From Pseudomonas crudilactis (GTDB taxonomy: Bacteria > Pseudomonadota > Gammaproteobacteria > Pseudomonadales > Pseudomonadaceae): a DNA stretch of 64,000 nucleotides. The DNA lies in contig NZ_WXVV01000010.1 of assembly GCF_013433315.1 (NCBI RefSeq), positions 62,001 through 126,000 of the forward strand, in the 5' to 3' direction. Shown here one piece after another: positions 36,888 to 49,120 of the stretch; within the stretch, counting starts at the first letter, position 1, and each line of letters opens with the position of its first letter. A program made the position numbers and the translations under genes. The notes below the pieces were generated by a model that was given only the letters and a program-made list of their open reading frames with translations, was not told where the DNA came from and made no database searches.

Positions 36888-38318
36888 TCAACGATTCATC
36901 GGCGCCACAAACCTGCTCTTCGCCACGCTGTAAACCTCAGGCTCATCGCTGTCGGCAATCTTGAAACTCAGGGTTTGCGAACTGCTGGCCGGGCGCTCTG
37001 TGGTCATCGCCACCGACACCGGCACATCGACAATTTCCCCTGGCGCCAAGCTCAACTCAGTCTTGCCTTGCAACTGGAAACCGTCGCCATCGACCAGGCT
37101 CAGGTGGTAATCCTGGCGTTGCTGGGTCTTGTTGATGACTTTGAGGCTATAGATGTTTTCGATCTGGCCCTGACCGTTCTCGCGGAACAAGCCGCGATCC
37201 TTGGTCACGTCCAGCGAGACCATCGGCCGCTCGACCAACGCCAATGCCAATGCGCCGATCATCGCCACCAGCACCACGGTGTAACCGATCAAGCGCGGAC
37301 GCAGCAGGTGAGTCTTGCCACCCTGCAATTCGCGCTCGGAACTGTAGCGGATCAAACCACGCGGGTAGTTCATTTTGTCCATGATCGAGTCACAGGCATC
37401 GATACACGCGGCGCAACCGATGCATTCCATCTGCAAGCCGTCGCGGATGTCGATGCCGGTCGGGCAGACCTGCACGCACAATTGGCAGTCGATGCAATCA
37501 CCCAGGCCGGCTTCAACGGGTTTCACGTCGCGTTTGCGCGGGCCACGGTTTTCGCCACGGGCCACGTCATAGGAAATCGCCAGGGTGTCCTTGTCGAACA
37601 TCACGCTCTGGAACCGTGCATACGGGCACATGTGCATGCACACCGCCTCGCGCAGCCAACCGGCATTGATGTAAGTGGCGGCAGTGAAGAACAGCACCCA
37701 GAACAGGCTGACGCCGCCGATTTGCAGGGTCAGCAGTTCTTCGGCCAATGGCCGGATCGGGGTGAAGTACCCGACGAAGGTCAGGCCGGTCAGCACGCTG
37801 ATCGCCAGCCACAAGGTGTGCTTGGCTGCACGCCGTGCCAGTTTGTTCAGGCTCCACGGCGTGGCTTGCAATTTGATGCGCTGGTTGCGCTCGCCTTCGG
37901 TGATCTTTTCGCACCACATGAAGATCCACGTCCACGAGCTCTGCGGGCAGGTGTAGCCGCACCAGACCCGGCCGGCGAACACGGTGATGGCGAACAGGCC
38001 GAATGCGGCGATGATCAACAGCGCCGAGAGCAGGATGAAATCCTGCGGCCAGAACGTCGCGCCGAAGATGTGGAATTTGCTTTCGGAAAGGTCCCAGAGC
38101 ACCGCCTGACGTCCGCCCCAATTTAGCCACACGGTGCCGAAAAACAGCACGAACAGAAATCCCGCGCCACTCATGCGCAGGGTGCGGAACAGACCGGTGA
38201 AGCTGCGGGTGTGGATCTGGTTGTCGCTGGATTTGGCCGTCGCCTTCATTGGGCGTGCGGGCACACTTTTGATAGTTGGAGATGCTTCTACGGTTCGGAC
38301 GGGGATTTGTTCGCTCAT
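36888..38318 (-). CDS. ccoG: Cytochrome c oxidase accessory protein CcoG (PA4131-like)
   Basis: 476 residues from ATG 38318; the frame is open to 38342. Several transmembrane helices (about 45-230), the NapH-like GYTCPQSSWTWIFMWCEK and CMHMCPYARFQ motifs, and a two-cluster ferredoxin domain near 270-310 (CIDCQLCVQVCP and CIGCAACIDACD) are followed by further helices and an Ig-like periplasmic tail (about 375-476). CcoG reduces copper(II) for cbb3 oxidase assembly. No ccoNOQP or ccoHIS genes adjoin it, so it is the orphan version, probably serving the orphan CcoN at 13643-15070. Confidence 0.9.
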   Translation of the reverse strand: MSEQIPVRTVEASPTIKSVPARPMKATAKSSDNQIHTRSFTGLFRTLRMSGAGFLFVLFFGTVWLNWGGRQAVLWDLSESKFHIFGATFWPQDFILLSALLIIAAFGLFAITVFAGRVWCGYTCPQSSWTWIFMWCEKITEGERNQRIKLQATPWSLNKLARRAAKHTLWLAISVLTGLTFVGYFTPIRPLAEELLTLQIGGVSLFWVLFFTAATYINAGWLREAVCMHMCPYARFQSVMFDKDTLAISYDVARGENRGPRKRDVKPVEAGLGDCIDCQLCVQVCPTGIDIRDGLQMECIGCAACIDACDSIMDKMNYPRGLIRYSSERELQGGKTHLLRPRLIGYTVVLVAMIGALALALVERPMVSLDVTKDRGLFRENGQGQIENIYSLKVINKTQQRQDYHLSLVDGDGFQLQGKTELSLAPGEIVDVPVSVAMTTERPASSSQTLSFKIADSDEPEVYSVAKSRFVAPMNR

Positions 38319-38513
38319 GGTTATTCGCTCATCAGCCTCCATCAGGCCAGAGCACTATGAGCGTCGATCTGTTTGCATAACAGACTCAGGTATTTCAATA
38401 AAAAGCGGATCAGATGCGATTTTGCGCAACGCCTGCGACAACTTGAAGCAACCCGCAGGTAAGGGCGCAAACGCCTATCGCAGACGTTTGCGCGGGGTAT
38501 TGATCAAGGTCAG

Positions 38514-38762
38514 TCAAATCACCGAATCACTCTCGTCGGCTTTCAGGTGTTTGCGACCATCCTTGGCACCTGCGACGGTCAAGGCGTCAGCTTCTTTTTC
38601 GCTGATGTAAACGCGTCGGCCTTCTATTTCCACGAACGACATGGATTTTTCGCTATCCGTCATGACTTCCAGGGTGTCGCAAATGCGAATTTCCTCGCCA
38701 TGTTCAACGGTGAAAAAACACACTTTTTGTTCGGGGTTGGATTCATCGACTCGAAGAGGCAT
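38514..38762 (-). CDS. DUF3203 family protein
   Basis: 82 residues from ATG 38762 with AAGGA eight bases upstream; a longer frame to 38807 lacks a ribosome site. The short beta-rich protein contains KVCFFTVEHGEEIRIC and the family-typical VYISEKEADALTVAGAKDGR. DUF3203 is a small Pseudomonas family of unknown function. It starts 125 bases from the divergent mgtC-like gene. No signal peptide. Confidence 0.82.
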   Translation of the reverse strand: MPLRVDESNPEQKVCFFTVEHGEEIRICDTLEVMTDSEKSMSFVEIEGRRVYISEKEADALTVAGAKDGRKHLKADESDSVI

Positions 38763-38886
38763 GGGAGCAGTCCTTTTTTCAGGGAGGTCTGCAAGGTTAG
38801 GGCGCACGACGCGCTGATCGTTCTGCGCAACTGATTAATGGTCGCCGCTGTCCATCGTCTATCGAGCCAATAACAAGGACTGCACG

Positions 38887-39399
38887 ATGAACGCGTGGTG
38901 GCATGAAGTGTGGGAAACCCTGCAAGCAGAGTTCGCCGACGTTGGCGACGCTTCGCAATTGACGCGCATTACCGTGCGCCTGCTGATGGCGGCGATTCTG
39001 GGCGGCATTCTCGGGTTCGAACGTGAGCACAAAGGCAAGGCTGCCGGGGTGCGCACGCATATGCTGGTGGCGCTTGGGGCGGCGTTGTTTGTGTTGGTGC
39101 CGCAAACGTCCGGCGCCGAGTCCGATGCGATGAGCCGGGTAGTGCAAGGTGTGATTGCCGGGATCGGCTTTCTCGGTGCCGGCACTATCCTGAAAAACAA
39201 GGAAGGCGATGAAGGCCATGTCAAAGGCCTGACTACTGCTGCCGGGTTATGGATGACGGCGGCCATTGGTGTGGCTGCCGGGTTGGGCAAAGAGGCTACG
39301 GCATTGCTCAGCACATTTCTGGCGCTGGCAATTTTCAGCGTGATGCCACGGATCGTGAAGCTTTTCGAAAAGGAAGAGGAGAAGACTGACGACCACTGA
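38887..39399 (+). CDS. MgtC/SapB family membrane protein
   Basis: 170 residues and about four or five transmembrane helices. The family core RLLMAAILGGILGFEREHKG, then KAAGVRTHMLVALGAALFV and GVIAGIGFLGAGTILK, is intact. It lacks the long C-terminal cytosolic domain of true MgtC virulence proteins; the tail is a short charged LFEKEEEKTDDH. The role is unclear, possibly in magnesium or membrane-potential homeostasis. Its stop codon lies inside a ten-base-stem hairpin. Confidence 0.88.
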   Translation: MNAWWHEVWETLQAEFADVGDASQLTRITVRLLMAAILGGILGFEREHKGKAAGVRTHMLVALGAALFVLVPQTSGAESDAMSRVVQGVIAGIGFLGAGTILKNKEGDEGHVKGLTTAAGLWMTAAIGVAAGLGKEATALLSTFLALAIFSVMPRIVKLFEKEEEKTDDH

Positions 39400-39429
39400 T
39401 CATTCCTGCGCGGAGCGTGGGAATGATCA
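39397..39429. repeat. Solo hairpin at the mgtC stop (GATCATTCC type)
   Basis: TGATCATTCC/GGAATGATCA form a perfect ten-base stem. There is no U-tract, so it is not a classical terminator. It resembles a shortened GTGGGAACGATC element and lies between two convergent genes. Confidence 0.6.
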
Positions 39430-39439
39430 GTTCGCGAAG

Positions 39440-39598
39440 TTAAACGATCACGGGCGGCATCGTGCTCGGCGGTTCTTCTTTCGGCGGTGGCGTGGTGCCC
39501 GGCGGTTCCTGCTCTGGAATCGGCTGCGGCTCGGTCTCGGGCAAAGTGGGTTTGTCGATGTTGGGATCAGGCGTTTCGGCCGGGATCGGGATGTTCAT
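39440..39598 (-). CDS. Small proline/glutamate-rich protein
   Basis: 52 residues from ATG 39598, supported by GGAGG seven bases upstream; the frame is open to 39652. Almost half the residues are Pro or Glu (PETEPQPIPEQEPPGTTPPP), with no signal peptide, so it should be disordered and acidic. No family recognised. It is divergent from the glgE promoter region, and its 5' side shares that 217-base intergenic stretch. The strong ribosome site is the main argument that it is expressed. Confidence 0.6.
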   Translation of the reverse strand: MNIPIPAETPDPNIDKPTLPETEPQPIPEQEPPGTTPPPKEEPPSTMPPVIV

Positions 39599-39697
39599 CT
39601 GATGACCTCCGTGTGGCACATGGCGTGAGAAGTGCTTAAGTGGATTGACCACCCTGCACGCAATTCGATCCGCTTTTCTGACACGGTAATTTCATCT

Positions 39698-39725
39698 GAA
39701 CTTTTCCCGGCGCCGGTCGCTCGGA
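39698..39725 (+). promoter_or_regulatory. Sigma-22 (AlgU/RpoE-like) promoter of glgE
   Basis: The -35 GAACTT at 39698-39703 is perfect. A 17-base spacer leads to TCGGA at 39721-39725, one mismatch from the TCTGA -10. The glgE ATG is 90 bases on. The spacing fits the AlgU consensus, and trehalose and alpha-glucan genes are osmotically induced in pseudomonads. Not tested. Confidence 0.55.
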
Positions 39726-39815
39726 ACCTAAGTGAGTTCATTTCGGGGCAGGTGCTTCGTTGTGGACACTGATCCGGCACAAGAGCGTCCTTGGGGCGTT
39801 AAGGAGAGATGCTCA

Positions 39816-41813
39816 ATGACTGCTGAAAGACCTTCTGAACTGAGCTACAACCCGCACATGCCACTGTCGCAGGCACTGCTGCTGCCGCGCGTTGTCATTG
39901 AAAACACCATGCCGACCCTTGATGGCGGGCAGTTCGCCGTGAAGTCGATTGCCGGCCGTGAAGTGGTGGTCACCAGCAAGGTGTTTGCCGACGGTCACGA
40001 CAAACTCGCGGTGCGCATCCGCTGGCGCGAGGAAGGCGAGGAAACCTGGCAAAGCGAAGTCATGGCCGATCAGGGCAACAATGGCTGGCAAGGCCAGTTC
40101 CGCCCTGAACATCAGGGCCGCTACCTGTATTGCATCGAAGCGTGGATCGATCATTTCGCCAGTTTTCAGTACGAGCTGGAGAAGAAACACACCGCTGCGG
40201 TACCGGTGTCGCTGGAGTTGCAGGAAGGCCGGAGCATGGTGCAGCAGGCCGCCGAACGCAGCGAAGGGCAGCTCAGCGAACAGCTCGCCGCGTTGCACCA
40301 CGAATTGTCCGGGCTGCTCGAAACCGAGCAGGTCGCGCTGTTTTTGCACTCGCGCAGTGCGCAGTTGATGGCTGAGGCCGATCACCGCGCCTATTTGAGT
40401 GTCAGTCCCGAATTTCCAATGGACGTCGAGCGCGAACTCGCCGAGTTCGCCAGTTGGTACGAGCTGTTTCCACGCTCGATCACCGACGATCCCCACCGTC
40501 ACGGCACTTTTAACGATGTGCACTCACGTCTGCCGATGATTCAGGACATGGGCTTCGACGTGCTGTACTTCACGCCGATCCACCCGATCGGTCGCGCGCA
40601 TCGCAAGGGTCGTAACAATTCATTGACCGCTGGCCCCGACGATCCCGGCAGTCCATATGCGATCGGCAGTGAGGAGGGCGGTCACGAGGCGATTCACTCG
40701 CAACTCGGCACCCGCGAAGACTTCCGCCGACTGGTCGCCGCCGCTGCCGATCATGGCCTGGAAATCGCTCTCGACTTCGCCATTCAGTGTTCCCAGGATC
40801 ACCCGTGGCTCAAGCAGCATCCGGGCTGGTTCAACTGGCGCCCGGACGGCACGATCAAATACGCGGAGAACCCGCCGAAGAAATACCAGGACATCGTCAA
40901 CGTCGACTTCTATGCGCCAGAAGCGATTCCGAGCTTGTGGATCGAGTTGCGCGACATTGTCATCGGCTGGGTCGAGGAGGGCGTGAAGATCTTCCGCGTC
41001 GACAATCCACACACCAAACCGTTGCCGTTCTGGCAATGGCTGATCGCCGATGTGCGGGCGCTGTACCCGGAGGTGATCTTTCTCGCGGAGGCCTTCACCA
41101 CGCCAGCCATGATGGCGCGTCTGGGCAAGGTCGGTTACACGCAGAGCTACACCTATTTCACCTGGCGCAATAGCAAGGCTGAGCTGGCGACCTATTTCAC
41201 CGAACTGAATGAATCACCGTGGCGCGAATGCTACCGGCCGAATTTCTTCGTCAATACGCCGGACATCAACCCGGCGTTCCTGCACGAATCCGGGCGCCCG
41301 GGCTTTTTGATCCGCGCCGCGCTGGCAACCATGGGCTCGGGCCTGTGGGGGATGTATTCGGGGTTCGAACTGTGCGAGTCGGCCCCAGTGCCGGGCAAAG
41401 AGGAATACCTCGACTCGGAGAAATACGAGATTCGCGTCCGCGACTTCACAGCGCCCGGCAACATCATTGCCGAGATCGCCCAGCTCAACCGCATTCGCCG
41501 GCAGAACCCGGCGCTGCACACGCACTTGGGCTTGAAGGTCTACAACGCCTGGAACGACAACATTCTGTATTTCGGCAAGCGCAGCTTTGACGGCAGCAAT
41601 TTCATTCTGGTCGCGGTCAGCCTCGATCCGCACAACGTGCAGGAGGCGAATTTCGAACTGCCGCTGTGGGAAATGGGCCTGCCCGACGATGCGACGACCC
41701 ACGGCGAAGACCTGATGAACGGGCACCGTTGGGACTGGCACGGCAAATACCAGTTCATGCGCCTGGACCCGGCGTATCAGCCGTTCGGCATCTGGCGAAT
41801 TACTGCCACCTAA
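39816..41813 (+). CDS. glgE: Alpha-1,4-glucan:maltose-1-phosphate maltosyltransferase (GlgE)
   Basis: 665 residues from ATG 39816 (GGAGAG seven bases upstream). GH13_3 enzyme: an N-terminal beta domain (about 20-125), a helical insert, then a barrel with the nucleophile in KIFRVDNPHTK (about 394), acid/base in FLAEAFTTP (about 421) and FVNTPDINP. It extends alpha-1,4-glucan using maltose-1-phosphate supplied by the next gene product. It is the first gene of a glgE-treS-glgB operon on the plus strand, the order seen in P. aeruginosa (PA2151-PA2153). A hairpin element separates it from treS. Confidence 0.95.
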   Translation: MTAERPSELSYNPHMPLSQALLLPRVVIENTMPTLDGGQFAVKSIAGREVVVTSKVFADGHDKLAVRIRWREEGEETWQSEVMADQGNNGWQGQFRPEHQGRYLYCIEAWIDHFASFQYELEKKHTAAVPVSLELQEGRSMVQQAAERSEGQLSEQLAALHHELSGLLETEQVALFLHSRSAQLMAEADHRAYLSVSPEFPMDVERELAEFASWYELFPRSITDDPHRHGTFNDVHSRLPMIQDMGFDVLYFTPIHPIGRAHRKGRNNSLTAGPDDPGSPYAIGSEEGGHEAIHSQLGTREDFRRLVAAAADHGLEIALDFAIQCSQDHPWLKQHPGWFNWRPDGTIKYAENPPKKYQDIVNVDFYAPEAIPSLWIELRDIVIGWVEEGVKIFRVDNPHTKPLPFWQWLIADVRALYPEVIFLAEAFTTPAMMARLGKVGYTQSYTYFTWRNSKAELATYFTELNESPWRECYRPNFFVNTPDINPAFLHESGRPGFLIRAALATMGSGLWGMYSGFELCESAPVPGKEEYLDSEKYEIRVRDFTAPGNIIAEIAQLNRIRRQNPALHTHLGLKVYNAWNDNILYFGKRSFDGSNFILVAVSLDPHNVQEANFELPLWEMGLPDDATTHGEDLMNGHRWDWHGKYQFMRLDPAYQPFGIWRITAT

Positions 41814-41826
41814 GCATTGCCCAAAC

Positions 41827-41905
41827 CCCTGTAGGAGCTGCCGAAGGCTGCGATCTTTTAAAAGCAAGATCAAAAGATCGCAGCCTTCGGCAGCTCCTAC
41901 AGGGG
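41827..41905. repeat. Perfect long inverted repeat between glgE and treS
   Basis: 34-base arms beginning CCCCTGTAGGAGCTGCCGAA, with their exact reverse complement on the right, flank an 11-base centre. Half copies lie at 21089-21152 and about 20173-20195. In an operon mRNA it would form a very stable hairpin. Confidence 0.9.
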
Positions 41906-41955
41906 GATCAGCACAATCAGATTCTGTGCAGAAACGAATTTTTCAGGAGTTTCAC

Positions 41956-45297
<3,342 letters not shown>

Positions 45298-45299
45298 TC

Positions 45300-47531
45300 A
45301 TGAGTTTCTCGAACAAGGAACAGGGTCAGGTCAAAGAAGCATTGCTGCCCTCGGCAAAAGATATCGATGCCTTGGTCCGTGCTGAACATCACGACCCTTT
45401 TTCCATTCTTGGCCCGCACGGCGATGGCGCTGGCGGGCAGTTTATTCGCGCCTATCTACCCGGCGCGTTGAGTGTCGTGGTGCTGGACAAGGACAGCGGT
45501 GAAGAACGCGGTCCGCTGGAGCAGACCGAAACGCCGGGGCTGTTTGTCGGCCATTTCGATCAGGCGCGGTCTTATCAGTTGCGCACGCGCTGGGCAGGCG
45601 GCGAGCAGGTTGCCGAGGATCCGTATAGCTTCGGCCAGTTACTCGGTGAAATGGATTTGTATCTGTTTGCCGAGGGCAATCATCGCGACCTCAGCGCATG
45701 CCTCGGCGCCCAGCTGAAAACCGTTGATGGCGTCGACGGTGTGCGTTTTGCCGTGTGGGCGCCGAATGCCCGGCGCGTGTCGGTGGTGGGTGATTTCAAC
45801 GTCTGGGACGGTCGCCGCCATCCGATGCGCTTGCGTCATCCGTCCGGGGTCTGGGAACTGTTCATCCCGCGCCTGCAAGCGGGCGAATTGTACAAATACG
45901 AAATTCTCGGCGCTCACGGAATTCTACCGCTCAAGGCCGATCCGATGGCGCTGGCCACCAGTCTGCCGCCGGACACCGCGTCGAAAGTCGCTGAGCCGCT
46001 GCAGATCGACTGGCAGGATCAGGACTGGATGAACAGCCGCCGTGACCGTCACAAGCATTCGGCGCCGCTGTCGATCTATGAACTGCACGCAGGTTCGTGG
46101 CAATGCGAGCTGGATGATCTCGGTGAAGTGGCGCGCCAGTACACCTGGCCGGAGTTGGCTGAGCGGCTGATTCCCTACGTCAAGGAACTGGGTTTCACCC
46201 ACATTGAACTGATGCCGATCATGGAACATCCGTTCGGTGGTTCCTGGGGTTATCAACTGCTCTCGCAATTTGCGCCGAGCGCGCGGTATGGCACGCCGGC
46301 GCAGTTTGCCGAGTTCGTTGACGCCTGCCACCGCGCGGAGATCGGTGTGATTCTCGATTGGGTACCGGCGCATTTTCCGACCGATACCCATGGTCTGGCG
46401 CAGTTCGACGGCACCGCGCTGTACGAGTACGGCAATCCGCTGGAAGGCTTCCATCAGGATTGGGACACGCTGATCTACAACTTGGGTCGTACCGAAGTGC
46501 ACGGCTACATGCTCGCGTCCGGGCTGCACTGGTTGAAGCATTTCCATGTCGATGGTTTGCGCGTCGATGCGGTGGCCTCGATGCTCTATCGCGACTATTC
46601 GCGTAAGGCTGGCGAATGGGTGCCGAACCGGCATGGCGGTCGGGAGAATCTGGAAGCCATCGACTTCCTGCGGCACTTGAATGATGTGGTTGAACTGGAA
46701 GCACCGGGCGCACTGGTAATCGCTGAGGAATCCACGGCGTGGCCCGGTGTCAGCCAGAGCACGCAGCAGGGCGGTCTGGGTTTCGCTTACAAATGGAACA
46801 TGGGCTGGATGCACGATTCGCTGCATTACATTCAGCAGGACCCGGTGTACCGCGCGCATCATCACAACGAATTGAGTTTTGGTCTGGTTTACGCCTGGTC
46901 CGAGCGTTTCATCCTGCCGATCTCCCACGATGAAGTGGTGCACGGCAAGCATTCGCTGATCGACAAGATGCCTGGTGATCGCTGGCAGAAATTCGCCAAC
47001 CTGCGCGCCTACTTGAGTTTCATGTGGACGCATCCGGGCAAGAAACTGTTGTTCATGGGCTGCGAATTTGGCCAGTGGCGCGAGTGGAATCACGATCAGC
47101 AGCTGGATTGGTATCTGCTGCAGTATTCCGAGCACAAAGGCGTGCAGAAACTGGTCGGCGATCTCAATCGGCTGTATCGCGAGGAGCCGGCACTGCACGA
47201 TCAGGACGACGCGCCGCAGGGTTTTCAGTGGTTGATCGGTGATGATGCGATTAACAGCGTTTATGCCTGGCTGCGTTGGAGCAAGGAGGGTAAACCGGTG
47301 CTGGTGGTGGCCAACTTCACCCCGGTGCCGCGTCAGGCCTATCGCGTGGGAGTGCCGTTTGCCGGACGCTGGACTGAATTACTCAACAGCGATGCCGACA
47401 CCTATGCCGGTTCCAATTACGGCAATGGCGGCGGGGCGTTTACCGAGGAAGTGCCGAGCCATGGTCAGTCGTTGTCGCTGGAGTTGAACCTGCCGCCGTT
47501 GGCGGTGTTGATCCTTAAACCGGAGGGTTGA
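45300..47531 (+). CDS. glgB: 1,4-alpha-glucan branching enzyme (GlgB)
   Basis: 743 residues, starting two bases after the treS stop. An extra N-terminal CBM48-like module (about 25-115), a second CBM48 (about 130-225) and a GH13_9 barrel with the nucleophile in [17 protein letters not shown] (about 420), [11 protein letters not shown] (about 474) and [10 protein letters not shown] are followed by a C-terminal beta domain. It introduces alpha-1,6 branches into glucan made by GlgE or GlgA. Last gene of the operon; a REP doublet separates it from the convergent autotransporter-like gene. Confidence 0.96.
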   Translation: MSFSNKEQGQVKEALLPSAKDIDALVRAEHHDPFSILGPHGDGAGGQFIRAYLPGALSVVVLDKDSGEERGPLEQTETPGLFVGHFDQARSYQLRTRWAGGEQVAEDPYSFGQLLGEMDLYLFAEGNHRDLSACLGAQLKTVDGVDGVRFAVWAPNARRVSVVGDFNVWDGRRHPMRLRHPSGVWELFIPRLQAGELYKYEILGAHGILPLKADPMALATSLPPDTASKVAEPLQIDWQDQDWMNSRRDRHKHSAPLSIYELHAGSWQCELDDLGEVARQYTWPELAERLIPYVKELGFTHIELMPIMEHPFGGSWGYQLLSQFAPSARYGTPAQFAEFVDACHRAEIGVILDWVPAHFPTDTHGLAQFDGTALYEYGNPLEGFHQDWDTLIYNLGRTEVHGYMLASGLHWLKHFHVDGLRVDAVASMLYRDYSRKAGEWVPNRHGGRENLEAIDFLRHLNDVVELEAPGALVIAEESTAWPGVSQSTQQGGLGFAYKWNMGWMHDSLHYIQQDPVYRAHHHNELSFGLVYAWSERFILPISHDEVVHGKHSLIDKMPGDRWQKFANLRAYLSFMWTHPGKKLLFMGCEFGQWREWNHDQQLDWYLLQYSEHKGVQKLVGDLNRLYREEPALHDQDDAPQGFQWLIGDDAINSVYAWLRWSKEGKPVLVVANFTPVPRQAYRVGVPFAGRWTELLNSDADTYAGSNYGNGGGAFTEEVPSHGQSLSLELNLPPLAVLILKPEG

Positions 47532-47548
47532 TCCAAGGCACTGTAAAA

Positions 47549-47644
47549 CCTGTGGGAGCGAGCTTGCTCGCGAAGGCGGTTTGTCAGTCAACGATGATGT
47601 TGAGTGCTCAACCGCTTTCGCGAGCAAGCTCGCTCCCACAGGGG
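47549..47644. repeat. REP doublet (inverted pair)
   Basis: Facing arms between the convergent glgB and barrel-protein genes; it may act as a bidirectional stop. Confidence 0.9.
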
Positions 47645-47662
47645 GCTTCGGTGACCTGACGC

Positions 47663-48730
47663 TCACCAACGCATCCGCACCCCAAGGCTACCAATGATCC
47701 CGTTCAGATCATTGTCATCGACATCACTGCTGTAATCGGCACTGACATACAGACTCACCGCCGGCGTCACTCGCGCCACCAGCCCCAGTCCCAACTCAAC
47801 GGTGGATGACTTGCGGCTGCTGCTGATCTTGTCGACCTGATCCAGCGTCACCGTGCTGCCGGTATACACCGTGTGCCACAGGTTGGTGCGTACATAGGGC
47901 TCGACCGGCAAGCCATTCAAATCGTAACTGCCTTTCAACCGTGCACCAACGCGACCGCTCCACGCCGTCAGATCGGTGGAAGAAGCATTGCCCGAGCCGG
48001 CGTACGGCGTGTCGAGGGTGATGCGTTGATTGATCAATTGCGCCTGCGGTTCGACCACCCAGTTGTCACTCAGGCCAATCGGAAAACCGCCTTCCACCGA
48101 GAAGGTCATCGCGCTGCCTTCAGTGGCTTGCCGGGCGCCTTGGCCGTTGCGACTGAAACCACTGACCCGGCCGCCGCTGGCCGAGAGATCAACGTGCCAG
48201 CCTTGGGCACCGGTGAGGCTGTAGTAGGCACCGAGGCTCTGGCCTTGCAGATTGAGGGTGTCACTGTTCGGATCGGCCAAAGCGCGACTTGTGAGCACGC
48301 CGTTGCCACTGGCTTGAATCTGGTTGACGCCGCCGATCAGGCCGATGGTCTGAGTATGTCCGCCACCTTGCACGGTCAGCACGGCTGGCCCTTTGAAGTG
48401 GCCGCTGCCGGGCATCGCGTAGCCTGACGACAGCACATCGGTTTGCGCCTGCCGGGCGCTTCTGCCGTACAACTCATCCCAGGCCGACGGAGCGAGGTCT
48501 TCGGTGATCAGGCGCGTGCCTTGCAGATCGGGGCGTGGACTGAAGCGTTGCGGGCCTGGGGTGATGACGGTGGTCGGCAATGTCATCACCGGCACATCTG
48601 CGCTATACCACGGGGTGGTTTCATCCGCCGCAGGACCGGCCTGCGCCTCCATGGATGAGCACAGCAAGATAGAACTGGACACTGTGCAGAAAGTGATTTT
48701 GATCTCGTGTGGGCTGATGGAAGTTTTCAT
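47663..48730 (-). CDS. Autotransporter beta-barrel protein without a large passenger
   Basis: 355 residues. The signal peptide-like start (TFCTVSSSILLCSSMEAQAG) is followed by about 60 polar residues and then an autotransporter-type barrel (about 95-355) with GGVNQIQ, WHVDLSASGGRVSGF, VEPQAQLI, PYVRTNLWHT and the terminal GVRMRW ending in an aromatic residue for BAM recognition. Classical autotransporters carry hundreds of passenger residues; here only a short linker remains, so it may be a stand-alone surface barrel or a decayed gene that kept its frame. GGAGG lies upstream of ATG 48730. No neighbour suggests a function. Confidence 0.75.
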   Translation of the reverse strand: MKTSISPHEIKITFCTVSSSILLCSSMEAQAGPAADETTPWYSADVPVMTLPTTVITPGPQRFSPRPDLQGTRLITEDLAPSAWDELYGRSARQAQTDVLSSGYAMPGSGHFKGPAVLTVQGGGHTQTIGLIGGVNQIQASGNGVLTSRALADPNSDTLNLQGQSLGAYYSLTGAQGWHVDLSASGGRVSGFSRNGQGARQATEGSAMTFSVEGGFPIGLSDNWVVEPQAQLINQRITLDTPYAGSGNASSTDLTAWSGRVGARLKGSYDLNGLPVEPYVRTNLWHTVYTGSTVTLDQVDKISSSRKSSTVELGLGLVARVTPAVSLYVSADYSSDVDDNDLNGIIGSLGVRMRW

Positions 48731-48952
48731 GGAGGTCTACCTTGCAGGCGCATGCATTCTCTCTGTGTGGCGTCTCTCCTACCCCGAACGAGGGGCGACC
48801 GAATGGAGCGGGGCGAACCGTGACCGCTCGATTTCGCGAGTGTCCGAAGGCTCGTCCCGGGTAGTGATTCCGGGGGTAGTAAGGTAGAGATAAGAAGAGT
48901 CGCGAGTCCGCGTCAAGAATTTGAACGATGAGCGGTAGTGGCAAAACAGGTT

Positions 48953-48981
48953 TTGCAAGCGTTTGTTTTTCTGCACATAAC
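48953..48981 (+). promoter_or_regulatory. Candidate sigma-70 promoter for a small RNA
   Basis: TTGCAA (48953-48958), 17 bases, then CATAAC (48976-48981). The -35 overlaps a perfect 16-base palindrome, GCAAAACAGGTTTTGC, at 48941-48956 that could be an operator. Each hexamer matches four of six consensus positions. Confidence 0.35.
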
Positions 48982-48987
48982 TAAGTG

Positions 48988-49067
48988 GTTGTTTGTATGG
49001 AAAAACGCAACGAAAGCCCCGACTCAGAGGTGTCCAGTTACCGACAGATGGTCTGCCGGTAATTTTT
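48988..49067 (+). ncRNA. Candidate ~80-nt small RNA with rho-independent terminator
   Basis: No plus-strand gene lies upstream, yet a good terminator is present: stem TTACCG-A-CAGA / TCTG-C-CGGTAA (49038-49062, loop TGG) followed by TTTTT. Together with the promoter-like hexamers ending at 48981 it would give an RNA of about 80 bases. The rest of the gap 48731-49120 shows no protein-coding signal. I do not recognise a known sRNA family. Confidence 0.35.
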
Positions 49068-49120
49068 CAACTGCCGAATGAGCTGCCCCATCTTCTCCTG
49101 CATTGCTGTCACTATTGCGG

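Noticed and set aside
39397..39429. Rho-independent terminator for the mgtC-like gene
   Set aside because: A good stem but no U-tract, and it includes the stop codon; better described as a solo repeat hairpin.
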